Shown here: one piece after another, positions 37,079 to 45,678 of the stretch | How the letters are laid out: each line of letters begins with the position of its first letter | How positions within the stretch are numbered: position 1 is the first letter of the stretch | NCBI GenBank assembly: GCA_963826505.1 | Contig: CAWGXG010000005.1 | Coordinates: 248,001 to 312,000 of the forward strand | DNA from: CAWGXG01 sp963826505 | GTDB lineage: Bacteria; Chloroflexota; Anaerolineae; Aggregatilineales; Aggregatilineaceae | Direction: 5' to 3' | DNA length: 64,000 nt | The notes under the pieces: model-generated | Databases searched by the model: none | Seen by the model: the letters and a program-made list of their open reading frames with translations, nothing else | Told to the model about the DNA's origin: nothing | Made by a program: the position numbers and the translations under genes

Positions 37079-37238
37079 GGAAACCCAGGGCGATCCTGGG
37101 CTATGTCCCGGCAGCCACCAAGTGATCCTGACGGCCGCCGGGCACCTTATCCGCCAGTCTTATAATCGATAACGATTCCTGCGTAACAGTTTAAAAAGAA
37201 ATGCCAGGTGGTGAATGAGGGATGTGGTGAGTTTTGCC

Positions 37239-37445
37239 CTAGGACAGGTGGCTGAATTGGGAGTAGGTCAACTGCCGGATTAAGATCCGCAGCGACTGGC
37301 GTAACAGCAGGATCTCCAGGTCTTTTTCACCCTCCGCAGATTGGCCAACCGCCGCCATATCCAGCACAAATTCCCAGGCAAACAGCATGATACGCGCCCC
37401 CGCCTTCCGGTTTTCATGCCACACCAAACCTCGCAAGCTTGGCAC
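37239..37445 (-). pseudogene. Possible insertion-sequence transposase remnant (N-terminal part)
   Basis: A 68-codon frame whose middle (KDLEILLLRQSLRILIRQL) resembles the N-terminal helix of integrase-core (IS3/IS481-like) transposases, typically 'DLEILALRQQLAVLxR'. There is no catalytic DDE domain, so only a remnant is left. It lies just beside a short repeat (37453-37534) shared with 44700-44781, supporting a decayed mobile element. Confidence 0.4.
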
Positions 37446-37452
37446 ACTTGCA

Positions 37453-37534
37453 GGGTTTTTCCAGTGGCTCCGTCTCTCATTTGGAGGGCGGGATTCTTGC
37501 GTAGGTTAATTTCCGAACCATACGGGCAGTATCA
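37453..37534. repeat. Diverged dispersed repeat, copy 1 (IS end or leader)
   Basis: Shares GGGTTTTTCCAGT, GCTCCGT, CATTTGGA, GGCGG and a GCAGT-rich tail, in the same order and strand, with 44700-44781. Estimated identity by eye is about three quarters. Reverse-strand translations of both copies contain GATGKT, as expected if both come from the same element. Confidence 0.6.
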
Positions 37535-37548
37535 CGTGGTGTTTCGCA

Positions 37549-37591
37549 TAAAAAAGACGAGTAGGGTTGATTTTGTATCCCTGCTCGTCTT
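37549..37591 (-). terminator. Rho-independent terminator of the DUF1328 gene
   Basis: AAGACGAG...AGGG (37554-37566) pairs with CCCT...CTCGTCTT (37579-37591); one central mismatch. On the minus strand the stem is followed by TTTTTT. It is 12 bp after the stop codon. Confidence 0.9.
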
Positions 37592-37603
37592 GAGTATCTG
37601 TTT

Positions 37604-37768
37604 CTAAACTCTTATTCGGCGGCCAAAGATCAGCGCGGCAACGAACAAAATCAGGAACACGAAGAATAGAAGCTGTGCGATCCCGGCGGCTGCACCAGCA
37701 ATCCCACCGAAGCCCAAAAGCGCGGCAAAGAGCGCCAGAACCAGGAAAAAAACAACCCAACCTAACAT
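37604..37768 (-). CDS. DUF1328 family small membrane protein (UPF0391)
   Basis: 54 residues, shorter than most automated length cut-offs. It starts MLGWVVFFLVLALFAALLGF, then GGIAGAAAGIAQ, and ends with a second membrane segment (FFVFLILFVAALIFG) and a basic tail RRIRV. Length, two helices and Gly/Ala turn match DUF1328 proteins such as YtjA. AAGGAG precedes the ATG by 6 bp and a strong terminator follows, so it is a single-gene transcript. Such proteins are stress-induced; mechanism unknown. Confidence 0.93.
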   Translation of the reverse strand: MLGWVVFFLVLALFAALLGFGGIAGAAAGIAQLLFFVFLILFVAALIFGRRIRV

Positions 37769-38386
37769 GAAAGACTCCTTCGTAGATTGTTCAACGATAA
37801 ATCAATCATAAACGAGGCCAGAGCTTTCCTCATGAGGCAAAGAGGTCGTTTTGTGTTAGGTAGATATTCCCGACATAAACTGGGTAGATAGACCCAGACA
37901 AGGAATGCCGAACCGAAAACGGCCTTTCCGTCATCCAGCACAATAACGGCTTCTATCTGCTGCAATTGGCGGAATGGCGTTTCGGGGTGGGCGAACAGCC
38001 AGGATGGTACAACAAACGGTGATTGCGAAAACATTCCGATTGATGAAACGCCCCCAGCAAATTATCCAACGGTAAATGCATTGAATAACCGAAAAGAAGC
38101 CGTGATTGGGGTACGTGATAATGGGGCAACGCAAAGGTCAGGCTGATTCTTTCCTCCGCAGCGGATTGCGTAGTTTTCTTGAAGATATGGGCTAAATTGG
38201 TCTGCGGAAAAGAACCACAAGGGTAATGCCCGTAATTGAGGCAGCTCATGCGGTGTCTATATGCTGCTAACGTACCGGTCGAGCCTCATCTCACCTCAAT
38301 TCATGGTAACGTGGAGTTCTTTGAGATCACGGGAGGAGGGGCCGGGGATTGAGGGGTGGGGTCGGACGCGCCCACCCCCCTTGATC
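37769..38386. other. Long upstream region of the DUF1328 gene
   Basis: About 600 bp with only shadow-like open frames in both strands. A GGGGTGGG/CCCACCCC stem is at 38353-38378. No family signal; probably regulatory or decayed sequence. Confidence 0.5.
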
Positions 38387-38415
38387 AAAAAACGCACCTG
38401 TGACAAGCCGGTGCG
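38387..38415 (-). terminator. Rho-independent terminator after the anti-sigma gene
   Basis: CGCACC (38393-38398) pairs with GGTGCG (38410-38415) around an 11-nt loop; on the minus strand TTTTTT follows. It begins 7 bp after the stop codon. Confidence 0.85.
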
Positions 38416-38421
38416 GGGCTG

Positions 38422-40989
38422 CTACCCCACGAACGCCCAACCGCCGTACAGCCGCCCGTAGGCATCCGTGCTGGCGAACGGATCGAGACGCAGCGCGCGA
38501 CCATCCGGAAGAGACCAGTAGGTCTTGAACGGAGATTTCGTGGTGGGGCCGCTGCGCGCTTCGCTTTGCGTCTGCGCGGGGTAAGTCTGTTCCGGGGCAG
38601 TGGCCCAACCGAGACGGTCGCGCACGCCTTCCAACTGCCACGCCTGCCCCAACGCCCCGGTCGGCTGGACCAAACCGTCCGGAGGCGTCTCCAGCACGTC
38701 CGGCTGCGTGCCAGACGCCTGGACCTGTTCCCATGTGCCATCCTCGAACACGACATCCACCAGTACGTAACCGGTCTGGTTCAGGCGCAGCATAAAGCCG
38801 TGCTCGAACGGCTGGTAGTTGATCTGCTGGGTGCTGGCGGGCGCCGTGGGGCACGACTCCGGCACGCTGCCGAAAAAGTAGGTAAAGGGGCAGGCCAGCG
38901 GCGCAACCACGATCCCGCCGTTAGTGGAGCTGCCTTCCAGCACCCGCCCGTTCGCGTCCACCGCGACCAACTGGTAGGCCCTCGAGTCGCTGTAGGAATA
39001 GGAGCCTGGGACGGGCAGCACAAAGCTGTAGCTACTCGACGCAGGCAGCTCATCCTTGAGCACCGTGCTGTACGGCGGCGCGATGGCGTTGTAGTCCAGC
39101 AGGCGCACAGACTGCGCCCCGCTGACGGTCCAGTGCAGCGTAACGTTTTGCCCCGCCACAACTGGATTCGGCTCGACGGTGAACGACTGGATCGTCATTC
39201 CATCCGGCAGCGCAGTCAGGCTCGGCGTAGGGGTCATTGTGGGCGTCGGGCCGGGCGCGGGCCCAATCTGATTTTGCAGCGCTTCCGCGACTACCAACTC
39301 GGTCTGATTCACGATCGTGTAGTGCCACGCGCGCCCATCGAAGTACGCGCTGCTAACGCGCACGCGCGTCCCCGCCGGAATGTCACCCACCTGTACCAGC
39401 GTGACCAGTGGGTACTGACCGCTGCCGATGTAGCTGCCCCACACGGCAGTCGGCGTCGGGCCGGGCGCGGGCCCAATCTGATTTTGCAGCGCTTCCGCGA
39501 CTGCCAACTCGGTCTGATTCACGATCGTGTAGTGCCACGCGCGCCCATCGAAGTACGCGCTGCTGACGCGCACGCGCGTCCCCGCCGGAATGTCACCCAC
39601 CTGTACCAGCGTGACCAGTGGGTACTGACCGCTGCCGATGTAGCTGCCCCACACGGCAGTCGGCGTCGGGCCGGGCGTGACGTCCGGCGCGTAGGCGAGC
39701 TGATCCTGGCGCGCTTCGGCCTCGCGCTGCGTGTCCTGCGCGACGATGTAGTAAATCCAGGTCGTGCCGTCGTACCAGGAATGGCTGACGCGCACCGACG
39801 CCCCCGCCGGGATGTCACCCACCTGCGTCAGCGTGATCAGCACGTAGCCGCTCGCGCCCGAAAACGCGAAAGTCGGCGTCGGGCCAAAATCCATATCGGG
39901 CGCATACGCAAGCTGGCTGGCGCGCGCATCGGCGCTGCGGCCATCCTGGGTCGTGATGGCGTACCACCAAGTCTGACCGTCGTACCACTGCGACCCTAAC
40001 GCGACGCGTGTCCCCGCCGGGATAGTGCCCACCTGTTCCAACGTGACCAGGAAATAGCCGCCCATGTACTGGGAGAACAGCGAGGTCGGCGTTGGCGGCG
40101 GCAGCGTGGGCACAGTCGCGATGCTGGTCGCGGCTCCGACTCCGGCACACGTCCCGTATATCTGGACGTCTACCGCCCGCACCCAACCGACCGCCCCACC
40201 CGCCAGATCCACCTCGAACCAGCCGGACGAGTCGTAGGACAGCACGCGCCGGAATTCGTCGGCGGTCAGCGTGGTCAGCGTCGTGCCGCGCGGCTGCGTG
40301 TAGACGGTCAGGCGCGCACCAGACGCGCTGCGCAGCGAGCAGATCCCGGCAGGAGGCACCGGCTGCGCGGTGCTGGTCGGCGGTGGCGTGCGCGAGGCGG
40401 GCGTCCCGACCGGCAGAATCCCCAGGTCGAGCACGGGCGTCGGGCTGGCGGGCGTCCCGCCGCTGCTGCCGGAAACCGGATTGACGGTCACAGTCGGCAG
40501 CGGCGTCTGGGACGGCGGGCGCGGCGTGACGGTGGCGGGCGTCGGACTGCCGGTGGGCGGGCTGAGCCGGTCGGAGTTGTCGTTGCGCGCGGCCAGATAG
40601 GCCAGCAGCACGCCCGCAAAAATCACCACTAACACCACTGCCGCCAGTGTCACTGGTACTCTTGACGGTCGACCGCCGCGCTGCCATTGAGATCGCCAAT
40701 TAATGACGGTTGCGTCCGGATCGAAGCGCGCAGGGCGCTTGTGTCCGTTCATCGACGCCGCGTACGGTGCATCGAGCCGGGCGCGTATCTGCGGGTCCAA
40801 CGGGACGGCCTGCCGCGCCCAGGTTTGCGCGTCGTGCTGGACGATGCCCGCCACCCGCTGCCATTCTTCGACCGCGTGGCGGCAGGTCACGCAGCCCGCC
40901 AGATGTTTTTCCAGCGCCACTTCGCGTGCACGCGGCAGCGTCCGGGCGACATAGTAGGGAATCAGGTCTTGCCACTTTTTGTGCATCAC
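38422..40989 (-). CDS. Anti-sigma factor-like membrane protein with extracellular SH3-type repeats
   Basis: 855 residues. The cytoplasmic N-terminus holds a zf-HC2 motif (HLAGCVTCRHAVEEW), followed by a single membrane helix near residue 120 (LAAVVLVVIFAGVLLAYLA), a Thr/Pro-rich linker, and a long outside part with an SH3-type domain and a series of about 70-residue repeats (each with VxLVQVGDIPAGTRVRVSS and a WHYTIVNQT-type strand). An Ig-like segment (GMTIQSFTVEPNPVVAGQNV) and a C-terminal domain with YQPFEHGFM follow. The start overlaps the stop of the ECF sigma gene (ATGA), so it is its cognate anti-sigma factor and probably an envelope sensor. Confidence 0.85.
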   Translation of the reverse strand: MMHKKWQDLIPYYVARTLPRAREVALEKHLAGCVTCRHAVEEWQRVAGIVQHDAQTWARQAVPLDPQIRARLDAPYAASMNGHKRPARFDPDATVINWRSQWQRGGRPSRVPVTLAAVVLVVIFAGVLLAYLAARNDNSDRLSPPTGSPTPATVTPRPPSQTPLPTVTVNPVSGSSGGTPASPTPVLDLGILPVGTPASRTPPPTSTAQPVPPAGICSLRSASGARLTVYTQPRGTTLTTLTADEFRRVLSYDSSGWFEVDLAGGAVGWVRAVDVQIYGTCAGVGAATSIATVPTLPPPTPTSLFSQYMGGYFLVTLEQVGTIPAGTRVALGSQWYDGQTWWYAITTQDGRSADARASQLAYAPDMDFGPTPTFAFSGASGYVLITLTQVGDIPAGASVRVSHSWYDGTTWIYYIVAQDTQREAEARQDQLAYAPDVTPGPTPTAVWGSYIGSGQYPLVTLVQVGDIPAGTRVRVSSAYFDGRAWHYTIVNQTELAVAEALQNQIGPAPGPTPTAVWGSYIGSGQYPLVTLVQVGDIPAGTRVRVSSAYFDGRAWHYTIVNQTELVVAEALQNQIGPAPGPTPTMTPTPSLTALPDGMTIQSFTVEPNPVVAGQNVTLHWTVSGAQSVRLLDYNAIAPPYSTVLKDELPASSSYSFVLPVPGSYSYSDSRAYQLVAVDANGRVLEGSSTNGGIVVAPLACPFTYFFGSVPESCPTAPASTQQINYQPFEHGFMLRLNQTGYVLVDVVFEDGTWEQVQASGTQPDVLETPPDGLVQPTGALGQAWQLEGVRDRLGWATAPEQTYPAQTQSEARSGPTTKSPFKTYWSLPDGRALRLDPFASTDAYGRLYGGWAFVG
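39242..39661. repeat. Tandem 210-bp duplication inside the anti-sigma gene
   Basis: Units 39242-39451 and 39452-39661 are in register at exactly 210 bp (70 codons) and differ at only two or three positions by direct comparison. It adds one SH3-type repeat in frame. The low divergence indicates a recent duplication or gene conversion; older, more diverged units flank it. Confidence 0.9.
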
Positions 40990-41558
40990 AGTCTCCCCTC
41001 CCCCTGCAGCACGTCGCGGAGGGCCGCTTTGGCCCGGTGCAACCGGCTCTTGACTGTGCCGGGCGCGATACCCAGCACGGCGGACACTTCGGATTCGGAA
41101 AGCTGGTGGTAGAAAACCAGCACCAGCACTTCGCGCAGATGCGCGGGCAGTTGATCCAACACCTGCCGCACGGCCTCATACTCCCCCTGCCGGACCAGCC
41201 GTTCCAGCGGCCCGGTATCGTCGGCGGGCGGCTCGGCGGTGTCAGCCAGTGACACCTGGGGCAGCTCGCGCCGTCGTTGGGCATTGATCGCCTTGTTGCG
41301 GGCGATAGTCAGCAGCCAGGTCATGACCTTGCTCTCGCCGCGAAAGTGCCCGGCCGACTGCCACGCCGCCAGCATGACGTCTTGCTGCACTTCCTCGGCC
41401 AACTGGCGATTCCCCAGCCGCGCCATGAGGAAGCCGAAAACCGGCGGGCCATAGCGCGTGTACAGCTCGTCCAGCGCGCGACTGTTTCCAGCGGCCATTT
41501 CGCGGATCAGGGTGCGTTCCGGCGCATTCGATAGGGTGGGCAAAGGTTGGTGGGCCAT
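40986..41558 (-). CDS. ECF RNA polymerase sigma factor (sigma-70 family)
   Basis: 190 residues with region 2 (DELYTRYGPPVFGFLMARLG, AEEVQQDVMLAAWQ, WLLTIARNKAINAQRR) and region 4 (LDQLPAHLREVLVLVFYHQL, SEVSAVLGIAPGTVKSRLHRAK). It activates a stress or envelope regulon when released by the membrane anti-sigma factor encoded immediately downstream with a 4-bp overlap. Length is usual for ECF factors. No own binding site could be assigned. Confidence 0.95.
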   Translation of the reverse strand: MAHQPLPTLSNAPERTLIREMAAGNSRALDELYTRYGPPVFGFLMARLGNRQLAEEVQQDVMLAAWQSAGHFRGESKVMTWLLTIARNKAINAQRRRELPQVSLADTAEPPADDTGPLERLVRQGEYEAVRQVLDQLPAHLREVLVLVFYHQLSESEVSAVLGIAPGTVKSRLHRAKAALRDVLQGEGRL

Positions 41559-41825
41559 GCGTGCTCTTCCATCTGGTTATGCTAAGTATGACACGGGAAT
41601 ATCCGCTCAGGTTCCCTCTTATTGTACGCATTCACGACCCGCCGCGGGCGTGCAGCGCGGTCACGGTCCACCCGTCCTCGATCGCAATCACTTCGGCGGT
41701 CCGGCCAATCAGCAGCGTTCAGGTCGCTCCAAACGCGAGCAGCAGCAGGACGATCCAGAACATGTGGCGGTAGAGGCGTGTTGGTCGGTACATGAGTGAC
41801 CGCGCTCCCATCAGTTTCAACCATG

Positions 41826-42947
41826 CTACGCAATGATCCACCCGCCGCTGCCATTGGCGATGACCGCGCGCCCGTCCGGCAGTGTCAGGCTGACCGGGCT
41901 GTAGCTGCGCACTTCGATGGCCGCGGTGTAGCCCTGCTCGTTGGTGATAGCGTATCCCAACCGGGCGCGGATACCGGGCATGTAGTTCCACATCTTGCCA
42001 AACCCGAAACGCACGGCGGCCCAGGTTTCCGACCGCGCCGGGACGTAGGGCGTATCGGGGTAGTAGGTGTACTGGGCGTTGGCGAACATCAGCATTTCGC
42101 CCGTCGATCCGGTTTCCAGTCCACCGGTATATACCCAGATCTCGCCCGTGTCGGCCCGCCAGATCATGAAGCCATGCTCAAAATGCTGGTAGGTCGCCCC
42201 GGTCGTGAAGTCGATCGTCCCGGTCGAGGGAACCGGCGTTGGCTGCGGAGTCGGCTGAGGCGCGGGCGGCAGGCTGCCGTCCACGTACTGCCAGCCGCCA
42301 TACGAGTTAACCAGGATGAAGCGCCCATCGGGGACGCTAGTCAGCGTGCCGGACGCCGACGGCTGCACGACCATCAGATAGCCCTGCTCCCCGCCGATCG
42401 CCCACCCGATTGCGCTGTGCACCTCGTTGAAGTTGTCGAACACCGTCTTGAATCCGTTGCTGGGTAAGTTAGTACCGGGCGGCAGCGTTTCATAATAACG
42501 GCGGCCATTGGACAACCCGCCGTAGACATTGAGCGGATAGCGGTAGCTGCGTCCATTGAACAGGTACACCCTGATCTCGCCGTAATCGACGCGCCACGTC
42601 ATGAACCCGTTCTGGAACAACTGATAGGTCGCGCCGACCGAGATGCTGCCCACCGGCGCGGGATAGTGCCAACCGCCGGAATTTACCGCGGGCGGCACGC
42701 GCAGCGTCTGCCCTACGTACAGGCGGTTGACGTTGATCAGGCAGTTGCCCTGCGCCACCACGGCAATGTTAGTGTTGAAGCGCCGCGCGATCGAGAACAG
42801 GGTATCCCCGCGCACGACGACGTAAGTCGTCCAATCGGTGCGGACAGCGCACTGGGCCGCCGCGCGGGTGGGCGTCAGTACGCCCAGCGCGCCCACGGCG
42901 GAGACGATCAGCACGATGGCGATAGCGAGATGGATCAGGCGTTTCAT
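41826..42947 (-). CDS. Secreted LysM protein with repeated FExGFM-type domains
   Basis: 373 residues from the ATG at 42947, preceded by GAGGGA. Signal peptide: KRLIHLAIAIVLIVSAVGAL, then RAAAQ. A LysM domain follows (YVVVRGDTLFSIARRFNTN, INVNRLYVGQTLRVP), which binds peptidoglycan. The rest has two copies of a domain starting YQLFQNGFMTWR (about residue 103) and YQHFEHGFMIWR (about residue 250), joined by a PTPQPTP linker. The same domain, starting YQPFEHGFM, ends the neighbouring anti-sigma protein. Both may act in the cell envelope under the ECF factor's control. Confidence 0.85.
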   Translation of the reverse strand: MKRLIHLAIAIVLIVSAVGALGVLTPTRAAAQCAVRTDWTTYVVVRGDTLFSIARRFNTNIAVVAQGNCLINVNRLYVGQTLRVPPAVNSGGWHYPAPVGSISVGATYQLFQNGFMTWRVDYGEIRVYLFNGRSYRYPLNVYGGLSNGRRYYETLPPGTNLPSNGFKTVFDNFNEVHSAIGWAIGGEQGYLMVVQPSASGTLTSVPDGRFILVNSYGGWQYVDGSLPPAPQPTPQPTPVPSTGTIDFTTGATYQHFEHGFMIWRADTGEIWVYTGGLETGSTGEMLMFANAQYTYYPDTPYVPARSETWAAVRFGFGKMWNYMPGIRARLGYAITNEQGYTAAIEVRSYSPVSLTLPDGRAVIANGSGGWIIA

Positions 42948-43680
42948 GAGTTTTTCCCTCCTACAAGGCTGCACTCGTGTGCGTGGTCTTCTAGTGAATG
43001 TGACACGGGCTGCACCGGCCAGGTTCCCCGTGTAAATGCCAGGCAACGCGGCGCTGAGCGAGGCGTAGGGTTGGGCGTGGAGCAGACGTAGAGCAAGAGT
43101 GGGGCTCGCGCAGGTTCGGCGTGAGGAACCGCCGCACTCCCTCGCGGCGGCACTGCATGCCGGACGGGCACGCCGCCACTTGATGCGGAAGCGCATGAGG
43201 TAATACGGTTGGGGCGCAGAGCTACCGTCTACAGAAGTCGCCCTTGTGCGGAGTTTTCGGTACGGCACGTGGATTGGGTCAATTATAAGCTGCTTCAACG
43301 CTTTGGCGGGGAGGCTAACGAACAGTTGATGATCCACGCGGCTCGAAATATTGGCGATAGTTTCATCACTGATCCCATGGTCTGGCGTAAGCAGTTCGCC
43401 ATCAATACGCTTGTTGACCCAGTCGAAAACCGTCTCGGGTTTCAGATCCAAATCACATCCCCCAGCTGGATTAGCTCAATCAGCGTCGAGACTATGTTCA
43501 GAACCATGAACCTGAGCATATCCCCCTTTCCAGCACAAAAACCGGCCCATTCTACCAGCCGGTTTGGATATGATCGCGGTTCAGTTCACCGATTTATGGA
43601 GTTTCTTGGGGATACGAGCCAGTTTTGCAACCCACCGCAGAGTAAAATGGACAACATCGCGATAGGTTCTTCAACCATTC
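42948..43680. other. Intergenic region upstream of the LysM gene
   Basis: About 730 bp. It holds a minus-strand terminator for the O-methyltransferase gene and a minus-strand open frame from 43451 (continuing in frame into the LysM gene) with no recognised family; the frame has no start signal. Several GC-rich hairpins lie near 43100-43170. Confidence 0.5.
43537..43565 (-). terminator. Rho-independent terminator after the O-methyltransferase gene
   Basis: AAACCGGC (43539-43546) pairs with GCCGGTTT (43558-43565), an 8-bp perfect stem with an 11-nt loop; on the minus strand a T run follows. It is about 115 bp after the stop codon. Confidence 0.7.
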
Positions 43681-44352
43681 CTAATCACCCCTCACCAACA
43701 CCATCGCAAAACCGTCGTATCCTTTGCTGCCCACCGTCTGGACAACGGTAGCGCTCAGGCGGGGCTCGGCGGCAACCAGCTCGTTGAAGCGCCGGATTCC
43801 CTGGACACTGGGATCCTCGCTGGCAGCATCGAGAACGGCTCCATCACGGATCACATTGTCAGCGATAATCAGTGTACCAGACCGGGAAAGCTTGAGTGCC
43901 CAGGTCAGATAACCTGGATTGTTCCGTTTGTCAGCATCGATGAAAATCAGATCAAAAGGGGCGTGTCCTTCGGTAACGAGCTGTGCCAGTGAATCCAGCG
44001 CCGGCCCCAGACGCACCTCAACGAGATCAGCAAGACCGGCGCGAGCGATATTGGCTCGCGCGACCTCGGCGCATGTTGGATCGACTTCGAGGGAGATCAA
44101 GTGCCCGTCTGCTGGAAGCGCACGGGCTAACCAGATCGTGCTGTAACCGCCCAGCGTGCCAATTTCTAAGATGGTCTGCGCCTTTTGAACCTGGGCCAGT
44201 AACCACAGCAGCTTGCCCTGACTCCGCGACACCTGGTGAGCGGGCAAGCCTGCCGCCGCGCTGGCTTCGAGCGCGGCCTCCAGCACAGGGTCTGATGGTA
44301 CAAACAAATCGCCGAAATAACGATCGACATTCGACCACTGGTCCTGGCTCAT
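43681..44352 (-). CDS. SAM-dependent O-methyltransferase (class I, caffeoyl-CoA/catechol type)
   Basis: 223 residues from the ATG at 44352 (an ATG 3 bp earlier is also possible; GAGGAC lies just upstream). SAM-binding features: ILEIGTLGGYSTIWLA, LISLEVDPTCAEVA, FDLIFIDADKRN and LIIADNVIRDGAV; the IDADK motif also holds the divalent metal ligand of this family. Substrates in the family are catechol-like or small aromatic hydroxyl groups. It is a single gene with its own terminator. Confidence 0.92.
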   Translation of the reverse strand: MSQDQWSNVDRYFGDLFVPSDPVLEAALEASAAAGLPAHQVSRSQGKLLWLLAQVQKAQTILEIGTLGGYSTIWLARALPADGHLISLEVDPTCAEVARANIARAGLADLVEVRLGPALDSLAQLVTEGHAPFDLIFIDADKRNNPGYLTWALKLSRSGTLIIADNVIRDGAVLDAASEDPSVQGIRRFNELVAAEPRLSATVVQTVGSKGYDGFAMVLVRGD

Positions 44353-44851
44353 CATGTCCTCGAATCTGACAGGGTCTATGTGGACACTTAATCGGATATT
44401 ATAACATTGGGACCAGTCGAAAACACGCACTGCGTGGCAGCCGCCGCTTCAAATTCCCCGAAGTTAGTACTGATCAAAATTGGAAAATCAGGGTTGGTTT
44501 TCAGCAGTCCGAGGCAAGTGGCGCGACACCACCGAAAGCGGCATGAGGCATGTGCGAATGGTGACTAAGGCGTTTCCCATGGTCTCGGATAGCCGCACCA
44601 AAGGGAACATGGGTCCTTCCCGGCGGAAGTTTGGGGTGTACCACATACAGTTATGCACGAGATGATCTGCCCCGCGTCCCCTGGCTGAACGCATGTGCGG
44701 GGTTTTTCCAGTCGCTCCGTTCCCATTTGGAAGGCGGATTCTTTGTGCAGAACAGGTTTTAAACCCTACAAGCAGTGTCGCCATTCGTCACTTGGCCACC
44801 TCAGTCTCGCTGCCTTTGGGACTCTCCTGGACCGGGACAGAGCACTCTCCA
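44353..44851. other. Intergenic region with repeat remnant
   Basis: No convincing gene. Contains copy 2 of the diverged repeat; the surrounding sequence has no transposase frame, so a decayed element is likely. Confidence 0.5.
44700..44781. repeat. Diverged dispersed repeat, copy 2
   Basis: Same order and orientation of GGGTTTTTCCAGT, GCTCCGT, CATTTGGA and GGCGG as at 37453-37534. Likely the end or leader of an old insertion sequence. Confidence 0.6.
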
Positions 44852-45646
44852 CTAATCCCGGGTCATTTCTGTCAAGTCTGCCGCCAAATCCTGGTCGAGG
44901 TACAGACAAGAGTGATCAACCGTTCGCAAGATCGAGCCCGGACAGTTTTCGTCGATTGGCCCTTTCAGACACTGCCTGACCGCTGCCGCTTTACGGGCCT
45001 CAGGCACGACACACAACAAATGCTTTGCGCGCAATATCGCAGGAATCGTTAGGGTGATGGCGTGCGTTGGTACGTCATCGAGCGCCTCGAAATGACCCTC
45101 TCCAACCTGCTGCTTCCGGCTAGCGTCAGCTAGCTTCACGACTTTGACCGACTCTGGATCGTCGAACTTCGCATAAGGGGGATCGTTAAACGCGATATGA
45201 CCGTTTTCACCCCATCCTAAGGCGACCATGTCCGCAGGATATTCATGAAGCAACTCAGCATACTCAGCGCACGTTCGGATGGGATCGGGGGATAGGCCAG
45301 GGATTGGATAGAACGCACGCGCCGTAATGAATCTGAGAAAATGGTCGTTCAAGAAACGGGGAAAGCTCGCCTTGTGGTCCGGAGAAATTCCAACATATTC
45401 GTCCATGTGGAACACCCGAATGCGCGGCCACTCGATCCCCTCCAGTTCACGCAGGGCCCTCAGGAAAGTAAGCTGAGAATTGCCTGTCGCCAGGATGATG
45501 TTAGCCGAGCCGCGTTCTGAAAGGGCGCGCCGGATGAAGTCACGCGCGTCGAGAGCTGCCGCCTGCCCCATGTCCGCGTTACTGCGATAGATACGCACCG
45601 GCAGTCGATCGACCTGAAAGGTCCTCACAGGTTCAACGGACGTCAC
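44852..45646 (-). CDS. nagB: Glucosamine-6-phosphate deaminase family protein
   Basis: 264 residues from the GTG at 45646, chosen because AAAGGAG lies 8 bp upstream; a GTG at 45673 would add nine residues but lacks such a site. Family motifs: ILATGNSQLTFLRAL, VFHMDEYVGI, and LGWGENGHIAFNDPP. It converts glucosamine-6-phosphate to fructose-6-phosphate and ammonia. It follows nagA by 32 bp, the natural partner order. The ENGH version of the motif occurs in other Gram-positive-type NagB proteins. A second, damaged NagB-like gene is at 55971. Confidence 0.88.
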   Translation of the reverse strand: MTSVEPVRTFQVDRLPVRIYRSNADMGQAAALDARDFIRRALSERGSANIILATGNSQLTFLRALRELEGIEWPRIRVFHMDEYVGISPDHKASFPRFLNDHFLRFITARAFYPIPGLSPDPIRTCAEYAELLHEYPADMVALGWGENGHIAFNDPPYAKFDDPESVKVVKLADASRKQQVGEGHFEALDDVPTHAITLTIPAILRAKHLLCVVPEARKAAAVRQCLKGPIDENCPGSILRTVDHSCLYLDQDLAADLTEMTRD

Positions 45647-45678
45647 GCGATTCGCTCCTTTGAGATTTAGCACTGGCC

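Larger units (their letters stand above)
37026..37603. other. Intergenic region between sucA and DUF1328 gene
   Basis: Holds the sucA promoter area, a transposase-like remnant, one copy of a diverged repeat and a minus-strand terminator, each listed separately. No other gene is supported. Confidence 0.6.

Noticed and set aside
37762..38249. Minus-strand frames upstream of the DUF1328 gene
   Set aside because: Overlapping frames of similar length with no domain pattern; more likely untranslated leader or decayed sequence.
38566..39999. 477-codon plus-strand open frame opposite the anti-sigma gene
   Set aside because: It reads the complement of the internal repeats, giving an Arg/His-rich repeat protein with no known fold; the minus strand has the zf-HC2 and SH3 features.
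39815..40699. 294-codon minus-strand frame overlapping the anti-sigma gene in another frame
   Set aside because: Composition is Arg/Ala/Asp-rich shadow coding; it lies wholly inside the recognised gene.
42948..43451. In-frame 5' extension of the LysM gene
   Set aside because: A signal peptide and ribosome-binding site mark the start at 42947; the extension has no family match.
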